From assembly GCA_903813345.2 (NCBI GenBank), contig CAIIXF020000308.1, positions 1 through 25,000 of the forward strand: a stretch of 25,000 bases of DNA, given 5' to 3'. This DNA comes from Owenia fusiformis. Its lineage: Eukaryota; Annelida; Polychaeta; Sabellida; Oweniidae. Below, in pieces: positions 1 to 8,197 of the stretch. How positions within the stretch are numbered: position 1 is the stretch's first letter; every line of letters begins with the position of its first letter. A program made the translations under genes and the position numbers. The notes below the pieces were generated by a model, which worked only from the letters and a program-made list of their open reading frames with translations, was not told where the DNA came from and did no database searches.

Positions 1-2
1 TT

Positions 3-725
3 CGAAATGATAAACCAATATTTGTATCAGCAACCGATGAACTATTTCAAGGCCAAAATGAGTTGTTCCAAATTAATGCAAACCATTTGGTGTTTAAAAT
101 TTCTAATTTGATATCTTTTATTTGCAGCATATTCACTGGCATTGCATGCATTTATTTATTATGTAAATATAGAACTATAATGACGCTCTTAACTGCCATG
201 ACACACATACCAGTTGCCACGGTAGAAGCGAAATTTCCACTGTCACAGGGGATTCAACACACGCCACAACAGGCTTTTATACCTCTTTTGATATTCCTTA
301 CAGTTGGTTTTGGAATATTCCTGTCCTGGAAACTTGTTCAAATTTGCTAACACGTGTGCAATAAATATATTTTCAACAGGAACACGTTCACTTGTACATT
401 AGAGATGTGCTTCATGACTTCTCATGTCTTTATGTACATTGATATTCTGAACATTCCTCTTGTTTTAGTTCACCAAATTAAACACAGTACGGGGAATTTG
501 GAAGACGTGACCGTAATTAATGTATGCATGAGACCCCACATAGAAATTAAGTGGGGTACACTGACAATTCAGATGAGCGATGATTTGAAACTATCTCTTC
601 CTGAGACCATACAAATACCACACCATCTAGCATTTCAGTTGCCGGGAGTACTAGATAAAAGTTATGAAACTAAATTCCGGCTCAATATAAATGATGAATA
701 CATATTCTTAAATCACATTCTTTGA
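3..725 (+). pseudogene. env: Errantivirus-like envelope, C-terminal part with in-frame stop
   Basis: The frame is open from the left edge, so the gene starts outside the window. Two hydrophobic segments (about 96-170 and 270-345) are followed by a cytoplasmic tail of about 120 residues. Layout and tail resemble the C-terminus of the fuller env at 11335-12840: a Cys-rich start, then a His-[IL]-[ED]-Ile-[KD]-Trp motif followed by Thr-[LM]-Thr-Ile-Gln. An in-frame TAA at 348-350 separates the membrane part from the tail. This is seen directly; the env assignment rests on similarity to the second copy, whose furin site and fusion-peptide region are diagnostic. The two copies are clearly diverged, so they come from different insertions. 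No polypurine tract or 3' LTR follows the stop at 723-725, which is unusual for an env gene. Confidence 0.7.
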
Positions 726-732
726 ATTTCAG

Positions 733-886
733 ATTCGAAGAGTTCAAGCAAAAGCTTGAAGAGATGGAGATGGAACAGATGTTAGACATTCCCCATGAGG
801 ATGAACTTCAGAAAGAAATAGTAAAACTCCTTGACCAAATCAGTGACAACCAAGATCCCATTGATGAAGACACCCTTTTAGCTTAG
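733..886 (+). other. Exon-like acidic coding segment, unidentified
   Basis: A good splice acceptor (TTGAATTTCAG ending at 732) lies just after the env stop. It opens a frame of about 50 codons ending in TAG at 884-886. The deduced peptide is rich in Glu, Lys, Met and Leu (it contains FEEFKQKLEE and LQKEIVKLLDQ) and looks helical, perhaps coiled coil. I do not recognise it. It may be a terminal exon of a host gene into whose intron the env-bearing element inserted, or a chance open stretch. There is no initiation codon, so it would need an upstream exon. Confidence 0.35.
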
Positions 887-894
887 AAAATTAA

Positions 895-1119
895 CAGTCC
901 AACATACCTTCACTACTAGCTAAGAAGACGATGTATGATACTGGAATAACAGAGGATAAACTATTGAAGAAGAAAGAAGCCTTGGACATTAAAAATTGAA
1001 AATTTAGTTCTTCAAAGCGACCTTCAGATGCTTACACAACGGACGAAGTGGAAATTATATTGACGCAACAAGAGAAAAAAAGAAAAAAAACATTATTCAC
1101 TCATTTTAAAGTTATTTAA
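895..1119 (+). pseudogene. Decayed coding-like segment with one internal TGA
   Basis: A second stretch just downstream has protein-like composition in one frame (Lys/Glu/Ser/Thr rich, ending in a run of Lys), interrupted once by TGA at 997-999 and closed by TAA at 1117-1119. An acceptor-like ATTAACAG precedes it. The frame differs from that of 733-886, so the two could be one exon with a frameshift. I do not recognise the product, and with only 75 codons a chance frame cannot be ruled out. Confidence 0.2.
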
Positions 1120-2923
1120 AAAGTATATGTAAATATTATAATTGTAAATATGAACATACCTTTTCCCTTGTAAGATGTTCAGTAATTTGGCTTACAAGGT
1201 TTTAACTGGTGTCTCATATATTTAAAAAGTCTTACTACTCACATTCCTATTTTAAGTATGTCTGCTATACATTTTTTACATTCACTTTTTCAATTTATAA
1301 CTTACCTTAGTCTGAAATCAGTAATTTTCCAATGGTGTACTCTTCTTGCTACCGCTCGGAATGTTACTTTGAATATATTAAACAGTGGCAATTTTCCACT
1401 TTGAGTAATATTGGTATATATGAAGTAGTTTAAGTATTTTATGAGATGTACCAATTCTGCAATTCCATGTCACATGTAATCATAGTAATCCATTGATTAT
1501 CTAGAGAATGAACATATCAAATCCTCACAAGGACAAATCACCATATTGTACATATTAATACATTTAACGATATCTTTGATGTAACGACCTGAACAACTCA
1601 CTGTGTATCTATAGGTACCTAATAACCATGGAAAGATACAACTCATAAACAAATAAACTGTAGGTTCTATTTTGCCGAGTTGTATAATAGTTTACCAGGC
1701 AACTCGGTAAAACACATATAACCTCATTTGGGGCTTATGGGCCGTTGAACCGATCTTAATTCAAACTTGTGGACTTGGGATCCTCCATACTGTCCTAGAG
1801 TGTTGTTTTCACACAGCGATATTGTGGGACAATTATAATCCAGTTGGGGAATTTAAGTTTACGGGTTTGCTCAATTTCAACTTACAGTCTACTTTAACCA
1901 GGCTTTGAGATGCTAGGTTTATAAGTGCAGTTTCTAATAGGTTTTATGATGGTACTTCAAAACATACATTTGTGTTTGTTATATAAAACCCAAAGATTTG
2001 TTCCTTTTAAATCCTGGGACAGTATATGTGGTGATTTAGATGAAATTTATTGAGAAGTTAATTGAAAATTAATTACGAAATACTGTATTGTTTGATAACC
2101 TTTAAACCAAACGCAATGGTGTAATATTTATAAATAGAAATGATTCCAGCCGGATATTATGAAATGGCAGGAAATAGTACAATTACATATTGGGAATTCC
2201 AAGATTTCAGACTGATGGTTCAACATTTCACGATGTATTGCAATAGTTAAAGAAATTAATATAAAAAGGGAAACAATTAGTAATTGGGGGAACACATTTT
2301 GATATTCGGATGGAGGAGGATCGAAATTGCAATTAAATTATTTAGGCTCAAAGTAAGCAAACTGTAAAGTATTTTATAACTAAACTATTCAATCTAAATT
2401 TTAATCAAAGAAGCAACTAAGCGAGAATAGGATACAAGAGTGGTGAGACTGAAATTATGTACATTCTGATATTAATATATATTTAAATGAAACGAATAAA
2501 ACTTTGATTTGTAAATAGAACATACTATGTCTGTTGTGTTTATAGTAAAGAGTTAAGAAGTGTTAATTAGAACTCCATATCTATTAATGATTAACCATCA
2601 AGGTTAATAGATTGTTATCCTATTACCTTGTCTTATTCAGTATTATTTCAGCTATTAAATGAAATTAAATTGATGCACTCCACTTTCAACTTATCACTAG
2701 TATTATTCATCTATTAATTCTGTATCCTTAGTTATTGCCATAAATGCACTATGCCCGAAGTAACTGTTTGTTCACGATCTTTAACCTTTCCCACGAGTCA
2801 GTGAGCTACATTACTTATCAGCCCATGAAGCAATTAGAAATATTTCAAGAACAACATAACCAATCCAAGAAATGAGATCATTTTAATTACTATTTATTAT
2901 CATAAGTAATCATAACAAAAGTA
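1120..2923. other. AT-rich region without recognisable genes
   Basis: I see no ORF above about 40 codons with convincing composition, no LTR ends, no tRNA-like fold and no similarity to other parts of the window. The only structure noticed is the short inverted repeat at 1671-1711. Confidence 0.6.
1671..1711. repeat. Short inverted repeat (12-bp arms)
   Basis: TTTGCCGAGTTG at 1671-1682 and CAACTCGGTAAA at 1700-1711 pair at 11 of 12 positions across a 17-bp spacer. It could be a relic of a small foldback element. Nothing else marks it as functional. Confidence 0.45.
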
Positions 2924-2942
2924 ATAGAAAAATATAACTTAC

Positions 2943-3269
2943 CGTTTTGGCGAAGGGGTTCTCTTCGTCGTCCAAATCCTCATCAGTGTCATCGAAAGAT
3001 AACCAGAAATCACCAAGTTCTTTGAGTGGCGGACTTTTGACATCCGCCACTCGAGCCTCCAAAATCTTTGTCCAATGGTCATAGACGAAACAAACAAATT
3101 CAGGTTTTGGTGTGACCATCATGTCTGCCCCCTTCTGTAATTTTACGCCATATGCAGACGCTTTGCATGTTAGCACAAGCCCTAATCTGAATTGCGCTTC
3201 TTTCTGGTATAACTGTTTGACGACATCATTTTTACAATGGTCCACTGCCATTGCCTGTGCCCAACTCAT
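2943..3269 (-). CDS. Exon 1 of the unnamed host gene family, inverted copy
   Basis: The open first exon codes 109 residues from MSWAQAMAVDHCK to ...ENPFAKT and ends at a splice donor (ACG|GTAAGT read on the minus strand). The same exon occurs on the plus strand, fused, at 6647-6958 and, frameshifted, at 23807-24132, so it is a repeated real exon. The domain has conserved Trp, Cys and a PKPEFVCF stretch and ends in a very acidic tail (DDTDEDLDDEENP). I do not recognise the family. ATG is chosen because the conserved promoter-like segment lies just upstream in both unfused copies. It is the only intact standard version in the window, yet it points away from its exon 2 (5678-5752, plus strand), so it cannot be spliced to it as arranged. 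Confidence 0.7.
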
Positions 3270-3400
3270 GTTGATGCAATACTTGATGCCATCTTTGATT
3301 TAGTAAATTTTACGAAATAGCTTGGTCAGCGTGATAACTTTACCAACGTCACACTGACAGAGCCCAAAGTTTCTGTGTAGAGTGCCATTTTTGTGTGCAT
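3270..3400 (-). promoter_or_regulatory. Conserved promoter/5' UTR of the family, inverted copy
   Basis: About 130 bp upstream of the inverted exon 1 is closely similar to 23676-23806, upstream of the other unfused exon 1. Both hold an arthropod initiator-like TCAGT (here minus strand, 3357 down to 3353) about 85 bp before the ATG. The TATA-like ATAAAA of the other copy is changed here to ACAAAA. Conservation between copies is seen; promoter function is inferred. Confidence 0.4.
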
Positions 3401-3532
3401 AGTAAGTTATATTTTTCTATCATCATTTTTTTTACTTTTTCTCACATTTATGTCTCAAAATTAAAATAGTTCGCTTTTAATGTCTCAAAATTAACATTTG
3501 CCACCATTACTCATATTAATTTTGTTTAATAT

Positions 3533-5609
3533 TGTGACGGAACGCGGCGTCTGGGCCGAGCGGAAACCCGTTGTCACTAAAAACTCTCACGTGGTATGAG
3601 AGCCGGCGGGGAATGTCTGTTGGTGAAAGGATTTTGTTGTGTTGATTTTTATTATATCGTTATGCCACTGATATAACATGCATAAAATAACAGAATGACA
3701 AGGGAAATACACAATGAATAACTTTAATAAATGTGAGATGAATGAGTCAATTTAGCGGAATGTGTAAATGGAATTAATTCTGATAAAGATTCTGACCAAT
3801 ATCTATTATACACTCTAGCTCCTTTGGTGATGGCTCATGAGCAAAATTAACTGAGCAATCGGTACATTTGGCTCCAATCAATTTCGGCTCGGGAGGAAAA
3901 TACAATACACAAATAGCTTAGCAAAACTTCATACACAAAACGGAGCCGTCAAAATGCTCCTTATGAACGACTCAATATAAAGCAGGAGCAACCCAATGGG
4001 CTCCGGAGCAAAATGTAATGCTCTCAATAATCAGTGAGTCTCTAAACAAAGCATAAAGTTTCAATAGGCTCCGGAGGAAAATGCAAGACTCCGAATAAAT
4101 AGCTGAACAAGTGGGAGCAACTCAACGGGCTCCAGAGCAAAGTGCAATGCTCCCAAATCAGTAGCTAAACAAGCTTGTAAGCAAAACAGGAGCTTTGAGA
4201 GCAATTTAGTACCTATTGCATATGAATTACTACTACATTGGTTATACCAATTAAGTCACATAGCAATAGTCTTACACTACCTTGCCTCTTTGGAATAAAC
4301 TCTTTGCTCCACACAAGTGAAATCGGCTCCGGAGCAAAACGTAAGGAGCAGATTTGGTAAGAGCAATTTGTTACAGATATGGCCAATCTTTATGGTTGTG
4401 AATGAAATTGAAATAATTGACAAGTTGACAGAAATACTGAGAATAAAAGATAAGAAAATAATGAATGTGTAAACTGTTAAAGTGATAGAACTACGGGGAA
4501 TAAAGGATTAGAAATAACGAATGGCAGGTGGAACGTTTCACAAAGAATGGAATGTAAAAGATTGAATGAAGGAAAGGATATGAATTTGAACTTATTTCCC
4601 TTGGATTGCAAAGTGGAATTAAAACGGTTATGTAAACTAGATTCTCTCACTCTGACTTCACTTTACAGATCTAACAGACATAGTGAATTTAAAGAACAAA
4701 TAACAAGACTTTATTATAATTACCGTATGCAGAATACATGTTCACAACAGCACTGAACGACTTTCAGTATGACAACGCATCTCCGTGTAACACAAAATAT
4801 ATCCAGTTCAAGTTCGTTATAAATCCACAATATAACACCATCAATAGCACAAATATCTGACGTTACTTAATACAGCAATATAAATCCACAATCTGTTACG
4901 AATCTGTTATAAATCCAAATGATACAATTTTGTTATAATTCCAAAATGCGATCGCAGCTCCTTACTCTTCAACGATTCAAAACTAGACTGAACGTTCCCC
5001 GAACGATTGTGAGAACCTTTATATTTTTGATAATCAATTTCCATATAAGGAAATGCAACTATGACAACAGGTTTGTAAGCTTGCTACAATGTCAAAATAG
5101 CTGTCACATCAAAGACTAATAAACCAACAGCGAGCTGTCAATCAATTTACTACGCGAGAAAGTTTGAAAAAGTGTCGGGCCGAATGCCGTCAGACATATG
5201 AAACTTGACTGAAAATCACTCTTTTTAAATAACAATATCTCCTAAAGTATGAGATCAAATTCAAAGTTTAATACACCGTTTAAAAGCTCAATTCACCCTT
5301 AATTTAAGAAATAATTATTATAATTTATGGAAAACACTCTTCTCTAAATTTAATGAGAAAGAACATGAGTAAATAAGAACTGAAATCATGTGTGCCCGGC
5401 GGCCTGGAATTAAATAAAATCACACGTTTACACTCGTTATTTAAACTTGTCTTACTCAAAAACCATTATTCCTTTTTGCATGAAATAAAAACTACAATGC
5501 TGGCAAAAGACTGTTCTTTTTAACCATATATAAAACATAATTTGATCTTGATCAGAAAAGAATGAAAATAAAACTTGAAAATAAATAAGAAAAATGCGCT
5601 CCCGCTACA
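3533..5609. mobile_element. 2,077-bp TG...CA insertion with ATAT target duplication (probable solo LTR)
   Basis: The element starts TGTGACGGAACG and ends GCTCCCGCTACA. The 4-bp sequence ATAT flanks it at 3529-3532 and 5610-5613. Comparison with the uninterrupted intron at 7075-7095 and 24255-24275 shows one ATAT there, so the boundaries are defined by an empty site in the window. TG...CA ends and a 4-bp duplication fit a Ty3/gypsy LTR. No gag/pol lies inside, so a long solo LTR is the simplest reading. The termini also pair imperfectly as inverted repeats (TGTGACGG against TGTAGCGG), so a non-autonomous DNA element is an alternative. Small ORFs at 4547-4756 and 4919-5119 look like chance. Confidence 0.7.
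3886..4350. repeat. Imperfect GGCTCC-GGAGCAAAA repeats inside the insertion
   Basis: A motif close to GGCTCCGGAGCAAAATG recurs near 3886, 3999, 4067, 4128 and 4325, with the derived AATGCTC following in several copies. The core GGCTCCGGAGC is itself nearly palindromic. Spacing is irregular (113, 68, 61, 197 bp), so this is a decayed direct-repeat cluster, not a clean tandem array. It could be a U3 regulatory repeat of the LTR. Confidence 0.55.
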
Positions 5610-5677
5610 ATATTATTTTTTGATAATTAATTATTTAATTTATCTATTTATTTCTTTTATTTATTCATTTATTTCAG

Positions 5678-5752
5678 CACCAACATAATTCAAAGAAAGC
5701 GTCGGAGACAGAAGAAAAGACACAGAAACGGTTAAACTTTGCGAAAACTGAT
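5678..5752 (+). CDS. Exon 2 of the host gene family (copy 1)
   Basis: A 75-bp phase-0 exon lies between TTTATTTCAG and GTAAGT. It codes 25 residues, mostly Lys/Glu/Gln/Ser with a C-terminal RLNFAKTD. It matches 7152-7226 and 24334-24408 almost base for base. In this copy its exon 1 is inverted upstream and the next exons (exon 3 and the following one) are deleted, because intron 2 jumps at about 5828 straight to the sequence that normally follows the later exon. It is therefore probably unused. Confidence 0.7.
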
Positions 5753-5920
5753 GTAAGTTATTGTTGTATTATGTCAATTTTAACCACTTTTATAAACCTA
5801 TAATAAAAATTAACTGTGAGTTGCCAGGTTTGAATAAATGATTTTTAAAGATTAATTAATTAATTAAAATGTATTTTTAACATCACTTGTTAATGGCTAG
5901 TGCAAATGTAAATAACATAT

Positions 5921-6312
5921 TGTTATGACTCAAGGGACAAGACACAATCATAAAAAAACATAACAGTTATTTACATACATAATTAATTATTAACCCTGTA
6001 CTGCCTGAACCTATGACCTTTCTTATGCACTATGACATTGAATATTCATTTTACTTACCGTTGACCTAACATCTTAAACATTCATAAGGCACTGGCCATT
6101 TACAACAAAATATATATAAGGAACGGGAGCTGGTCTCTAGAGAGTTCTCGAGGTAGCCAGGCAGTACAGGGATCTAATCTGTATATTGATATTACATTAA
6201 TTTTAGAACGAAATAAAGAGATAGAAATTATTTATTGATTTAAATCCTGAGTTGGTTGATAAGTATTTCGAGTAGGAAACAAGATTGTAATCACTAAAAA
6301 GTGATTACAACA
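5921..6312 (+). mobile_element. Errantivirus-type LTR, copy 1 (392 bp)
   Basis: The LTR begins TGTTATGACTC and ends GTGATTACAACA. It contains a TATA box (TATATATAAG at 6111-6120) and a polyadenylation signal AATAAA at 6212-6217, giving a normal U3-R-U5 order. Near the end the perfect 10-bp arms TGTAATCACT (6286-6295) and AGTGATTACA (6300-6309) can fold around AAAA. It is nearly identical to 7643-8034; I see two base differences (near 6151 and 6206). Because the upstream flank is also the same in both copies, the pair comes from a tandem duplication and does not represent the two ends of one element. Confidence 0.85.
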
Positions 6313-6313
6313 T

Positions 6314-6331
6314 TGGTGCCGTTGCCAGCCG
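6314..6331 (+). other. Primer binding site, copy 1
   Basis: TGGTGCCGTTGCCAGCCG begins one base after the LTR end, where a retrovirus-like element has its tRNA primer site; TGG pairs with the tRNA CCA end. I cannot assign the tRNA. Confidence 0.6.
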
Positions 6332-6475
6332 AAACCTAAGGTTTAATATTTTTTTATATTCCACAACAAATGAAATTGAGAAATACAAAATTAACAAAGA
6401 CTTTCAATTTTCAAAATTCAAATAAAATTAACAAACAAGTACAGATTAGATCCCTGTACAGAAGAACAACGTGGA

Positions 6476-6958
6476 ATGTTAGAGGAAATGTCCGACAGGA
6501 TAAGGAGGCACGAAAGGAGATCTCCACGAGACCTGTACAATGGCCGCACGAGTACAGGTAGACCCTATTGCACAAATTGTCATCAGGTAGGTCATCTTAA
6601 CGTAGTATGTCGAAGGCCAACATTTGATCCTAATCCCAATGGTCGAGCAATGGCAGTGGACCATTGTAAAAGTGATGTCGTCAAACAGTTATACCAGAAA
6701 GAAGCGCAATTCAGATTAGGGCTTGTGCTAACATGCAAAGCGTCTGCATATGGCGTAAAATTACAGAAGGGGGCAGACATGATGGTCACACCAAAGCCTG
6801 AATTTGTTTGTTTCATCTATGACCATTGGACGAAGATTTTGGAGGCTCGAGTGGCGGATGTCAAAAGTCCGCCACTCAAAGAACTTGGTGATTTCTGGTT
6901 ATCTTTCGATGACACTAATGAGGATTTGGACGACGAAGAGAACCCTTTCGCCAAAACG
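6476..6958 (+). CDS. In-frame gag nucleocapsid / host exon 1 fusion
   Basis: From ATG 6476 the frame runs 161 codons to a splice donor (ACG|GTAAGT). Residues 1-57 are retroelement gag with a CCHC zinc knuckle (C32, C35, H40, C45; CTNCHQVGHLNVVC). From residue 58 (6647) they are the host exon 1 domain starting at its sixth residue and complete to the exon end. The gag frame is also open upstream of this ATG to about 6393, but most of gag (matrix/capsid) is missing. The junction at 6646/6647 is the breakpoint of the tandem duplication. The LTR upstream has a TATA box and the downstream exon 2 is in phase 0, so an LTR-driven chimeric transcript is possible. If unspliced, the frame stops at 7024. 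Seen: frame, motif, donor. Inferred: expression and any nucleic-acid binding. Confidence 0.7.
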
Positions 6959-7151
6959 GTAAGTTATATTTTTCTATCATCATTTTTTACTTTTTCTCAC
7001 ATTTATGTCTCAAAATTAAAATAGTTCGCTTTTAATGTCTCAAAATTAACATTTGCCACCATTACTCATATTAATTTTGTTTAATATTATTTTTTGATAA
7101 TTAATTATTTAATTTATCTATTTATTTCTTTTATTTATTCATTTATTTCAG

Positions 7152-7226
7152 CACCAACAGAATTCAAAGAAAGCGTCGGAGACAGAAGAAAAGACACAGA
7201 AACGGTTAAACTTCGCGAAAACTGAT
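7152..7226 (+). CDS. Exon 2 of the host gene family (copy 2)
   Basis: A phase-0 75-bp exon between TTTATTTCAG and GTAAGT, coding 25 charged residues and continuing the frame of the exon ending at 6958. It is the middle of three near-identical copies. The upstream intron (6959-7151) is complete and lacks the 2-kb insertion found in copy 1. Confidence 0.7.
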
Positions 7227-7301
7227 GTAAGTTATTGTTGTATTATGTCAATTTTAACCACTTTTATAAACCTATGATAAAAATTAACTGTGAGTTGCCA
7301 G

Positions 7302-7397
7302 GTTGCGACAAATAACAAAGGTGCGAGTAAAGATGTGCCACCTGCAACCAAAGATGCTACAAGCAGGACACACTCTCCATCTATAATATTGATCTAA
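7302..7397 (+). pseudogene. Exon 3 of the family, truncated
   Basis: After the acceptor TTGCCAG the frame codes VATNNKGASKDVPP... and runs into TAA at 7395-7397. The version at 24486-24621 continues to a GTAAGT donor, whereas here the sequence jumps from the exon directly into the end of the next intron (TTGATCTAAATGCATGCTATG). About 200 bp including the donor are missing. As built, this copy would end translation here or the exon must be skipped. Confidence 0.5.
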
Positions 7398-7432
7398 ATG
7401 CATGCTATGAAAAATGTGCTTGTTTATTTCAG

Positions 7433-7545
7433 ACTTCACTGGCCAAACATCAATCTTCAGGAGCGTTACACAAGTTAACCAAATTAGTGATATGGCACAG
7501 AAGCAGGCCGCAACGACAACGCGACCTGACCAGGAAGCAACTAAT
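7433..7545 (+). CDS. Variable basic/Thr-rich exon of the family (copy 2)
   Basis: The exon lies between TTTATTTCAG and ACTAAT|GTAAGT, the same 3' end motif as exons at 21691-21825 and 21991-22134. Its length is 113 bp, not a multiple of three, so either the frame has drifted or the adjoining phases differ. The frame ending in EATN matches the end of the 21691 exon. The sequence is closely matched at 24821-24920. No domain is recognised. Confidence 0.5.
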
Positions 7546-7642
7546 GTAAGTTTGAATAAATTATTTTTAAAAATTAATTAATTAATTAAAATGTATTTTT
7601 AACATCACTTGTTAATGGCTAGTGCAAATGTAAATAACATAT

Positions 7643-8034
7643 TGTTATGACTCAAGGGACAAGACACAATCATAAAAAAACATAACAGTTATTTACATAC
7701 ATAATTAATTATTAACCCTGTACTGCCTGAACCTATGACCTTTCTTATGCACTATGACATTGAATATTCATTTTACTTACCGTTGACCTAACATCTTAAA
7801 CATTCATAAGGCACTGGCCATTTACAACAAAATATATATAAGGAACGGGAGCTGGTCTCTAGAGAGTTCTCGAGGTAGCCAGGCAGTACAGGTATCTAAT
7901 CTGTATATTGATATTACATTAATTTTACAACGAAATAAAGAGATAGAAATTATTTATTGATTTAAATCCTGAGTTGGTTGATAAGTATTTCGAGTAGGAA
8001 ACAAGATTGTAATCACTAAAAAGTGATTACAACA
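7643..8034 (+). mobile_element. Errantivirus-type LTR, copy 2, start of the 6.4-kb insertion
   Basis: This 392-bp LTR has the same TATA box (7833-7842), AATAAA (7934-7939) and terminal hairpin as copy 1. It follows host intron sequence ending AACATAT. The unoccupied intron at 24961-25000 reads AACATAT then GAAACAGGG, so the left insertion edge is fixed at 7642/7643. The right edge is not a direct LTR but an inverted 80-bp LTR piece at 13984-14063. Confidence 0.85.
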
Positions 8035-8035
8035 T

Positions 8036-8053
8036 TGGTGCCGTTGCCAGCCG
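8036..8053 (+). other. Primer binding site, copy 2
   Basis: Same TGGTGCCGTTGCCAGCCG motif, one base after the LTR end. The tRNA is not assigned. Confidence 0.6.
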
Positions 8054-8197
8054 AAACCTAAGGTTTAATATTTTTTTATATTCCACAACAAATGAAATTG
8101 AGAAATACAAAATTAACAAAGACTTTCAATTTTCAAAATTCAAATAAAATTAACAAACAAGTACAGATTAGATCCCTGTACAGAAGAACAACGTGGA

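Larger units (their letters stand above)
2924..3420. repeat. 19-bp perfect inverted repeats flanking inverted promoter/exon 1
   Basis: The first 19 bases of intron 1 (GTAAGTTATATTTTTCTAT) occur on the minus strand at 2942-2924, after inverted exon 1, and again on the plus strand at 3402-3420, leading into plus-strand intron 1. The roughly 460 bp between them (promoter plus exon 1) are thus inverted relative to the rest of this gene copy. Confidence 0.8.

Noticed and set aside
2140-2250. 36-codon ORF beginning MIPAGYYEMAG as a fragment of a transposon or viral protein
   Set aside because: Suggestive start but too short, and nothing coding-like on either side.
4547-5119. ORFs of 66-69 codons inside the 2-kb insertion
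   Set aside because: Composition matches AT-rich noncoding DNA; no motif and no conserved context.
6479-6816. Minus-strand ORFs opposite the gag/host fusion
   Set aside because: They are antisense to the zinc-knuckle and exon 1 coding sequence and recur wherever that sequence is copied.
5921-8034. One complete LTR element with ends at 5921 and 8034
   Set aside because: Both LTRs have the same upstream flank and the same gag downstream, and host exons lie between them. It is a tandem duplication.
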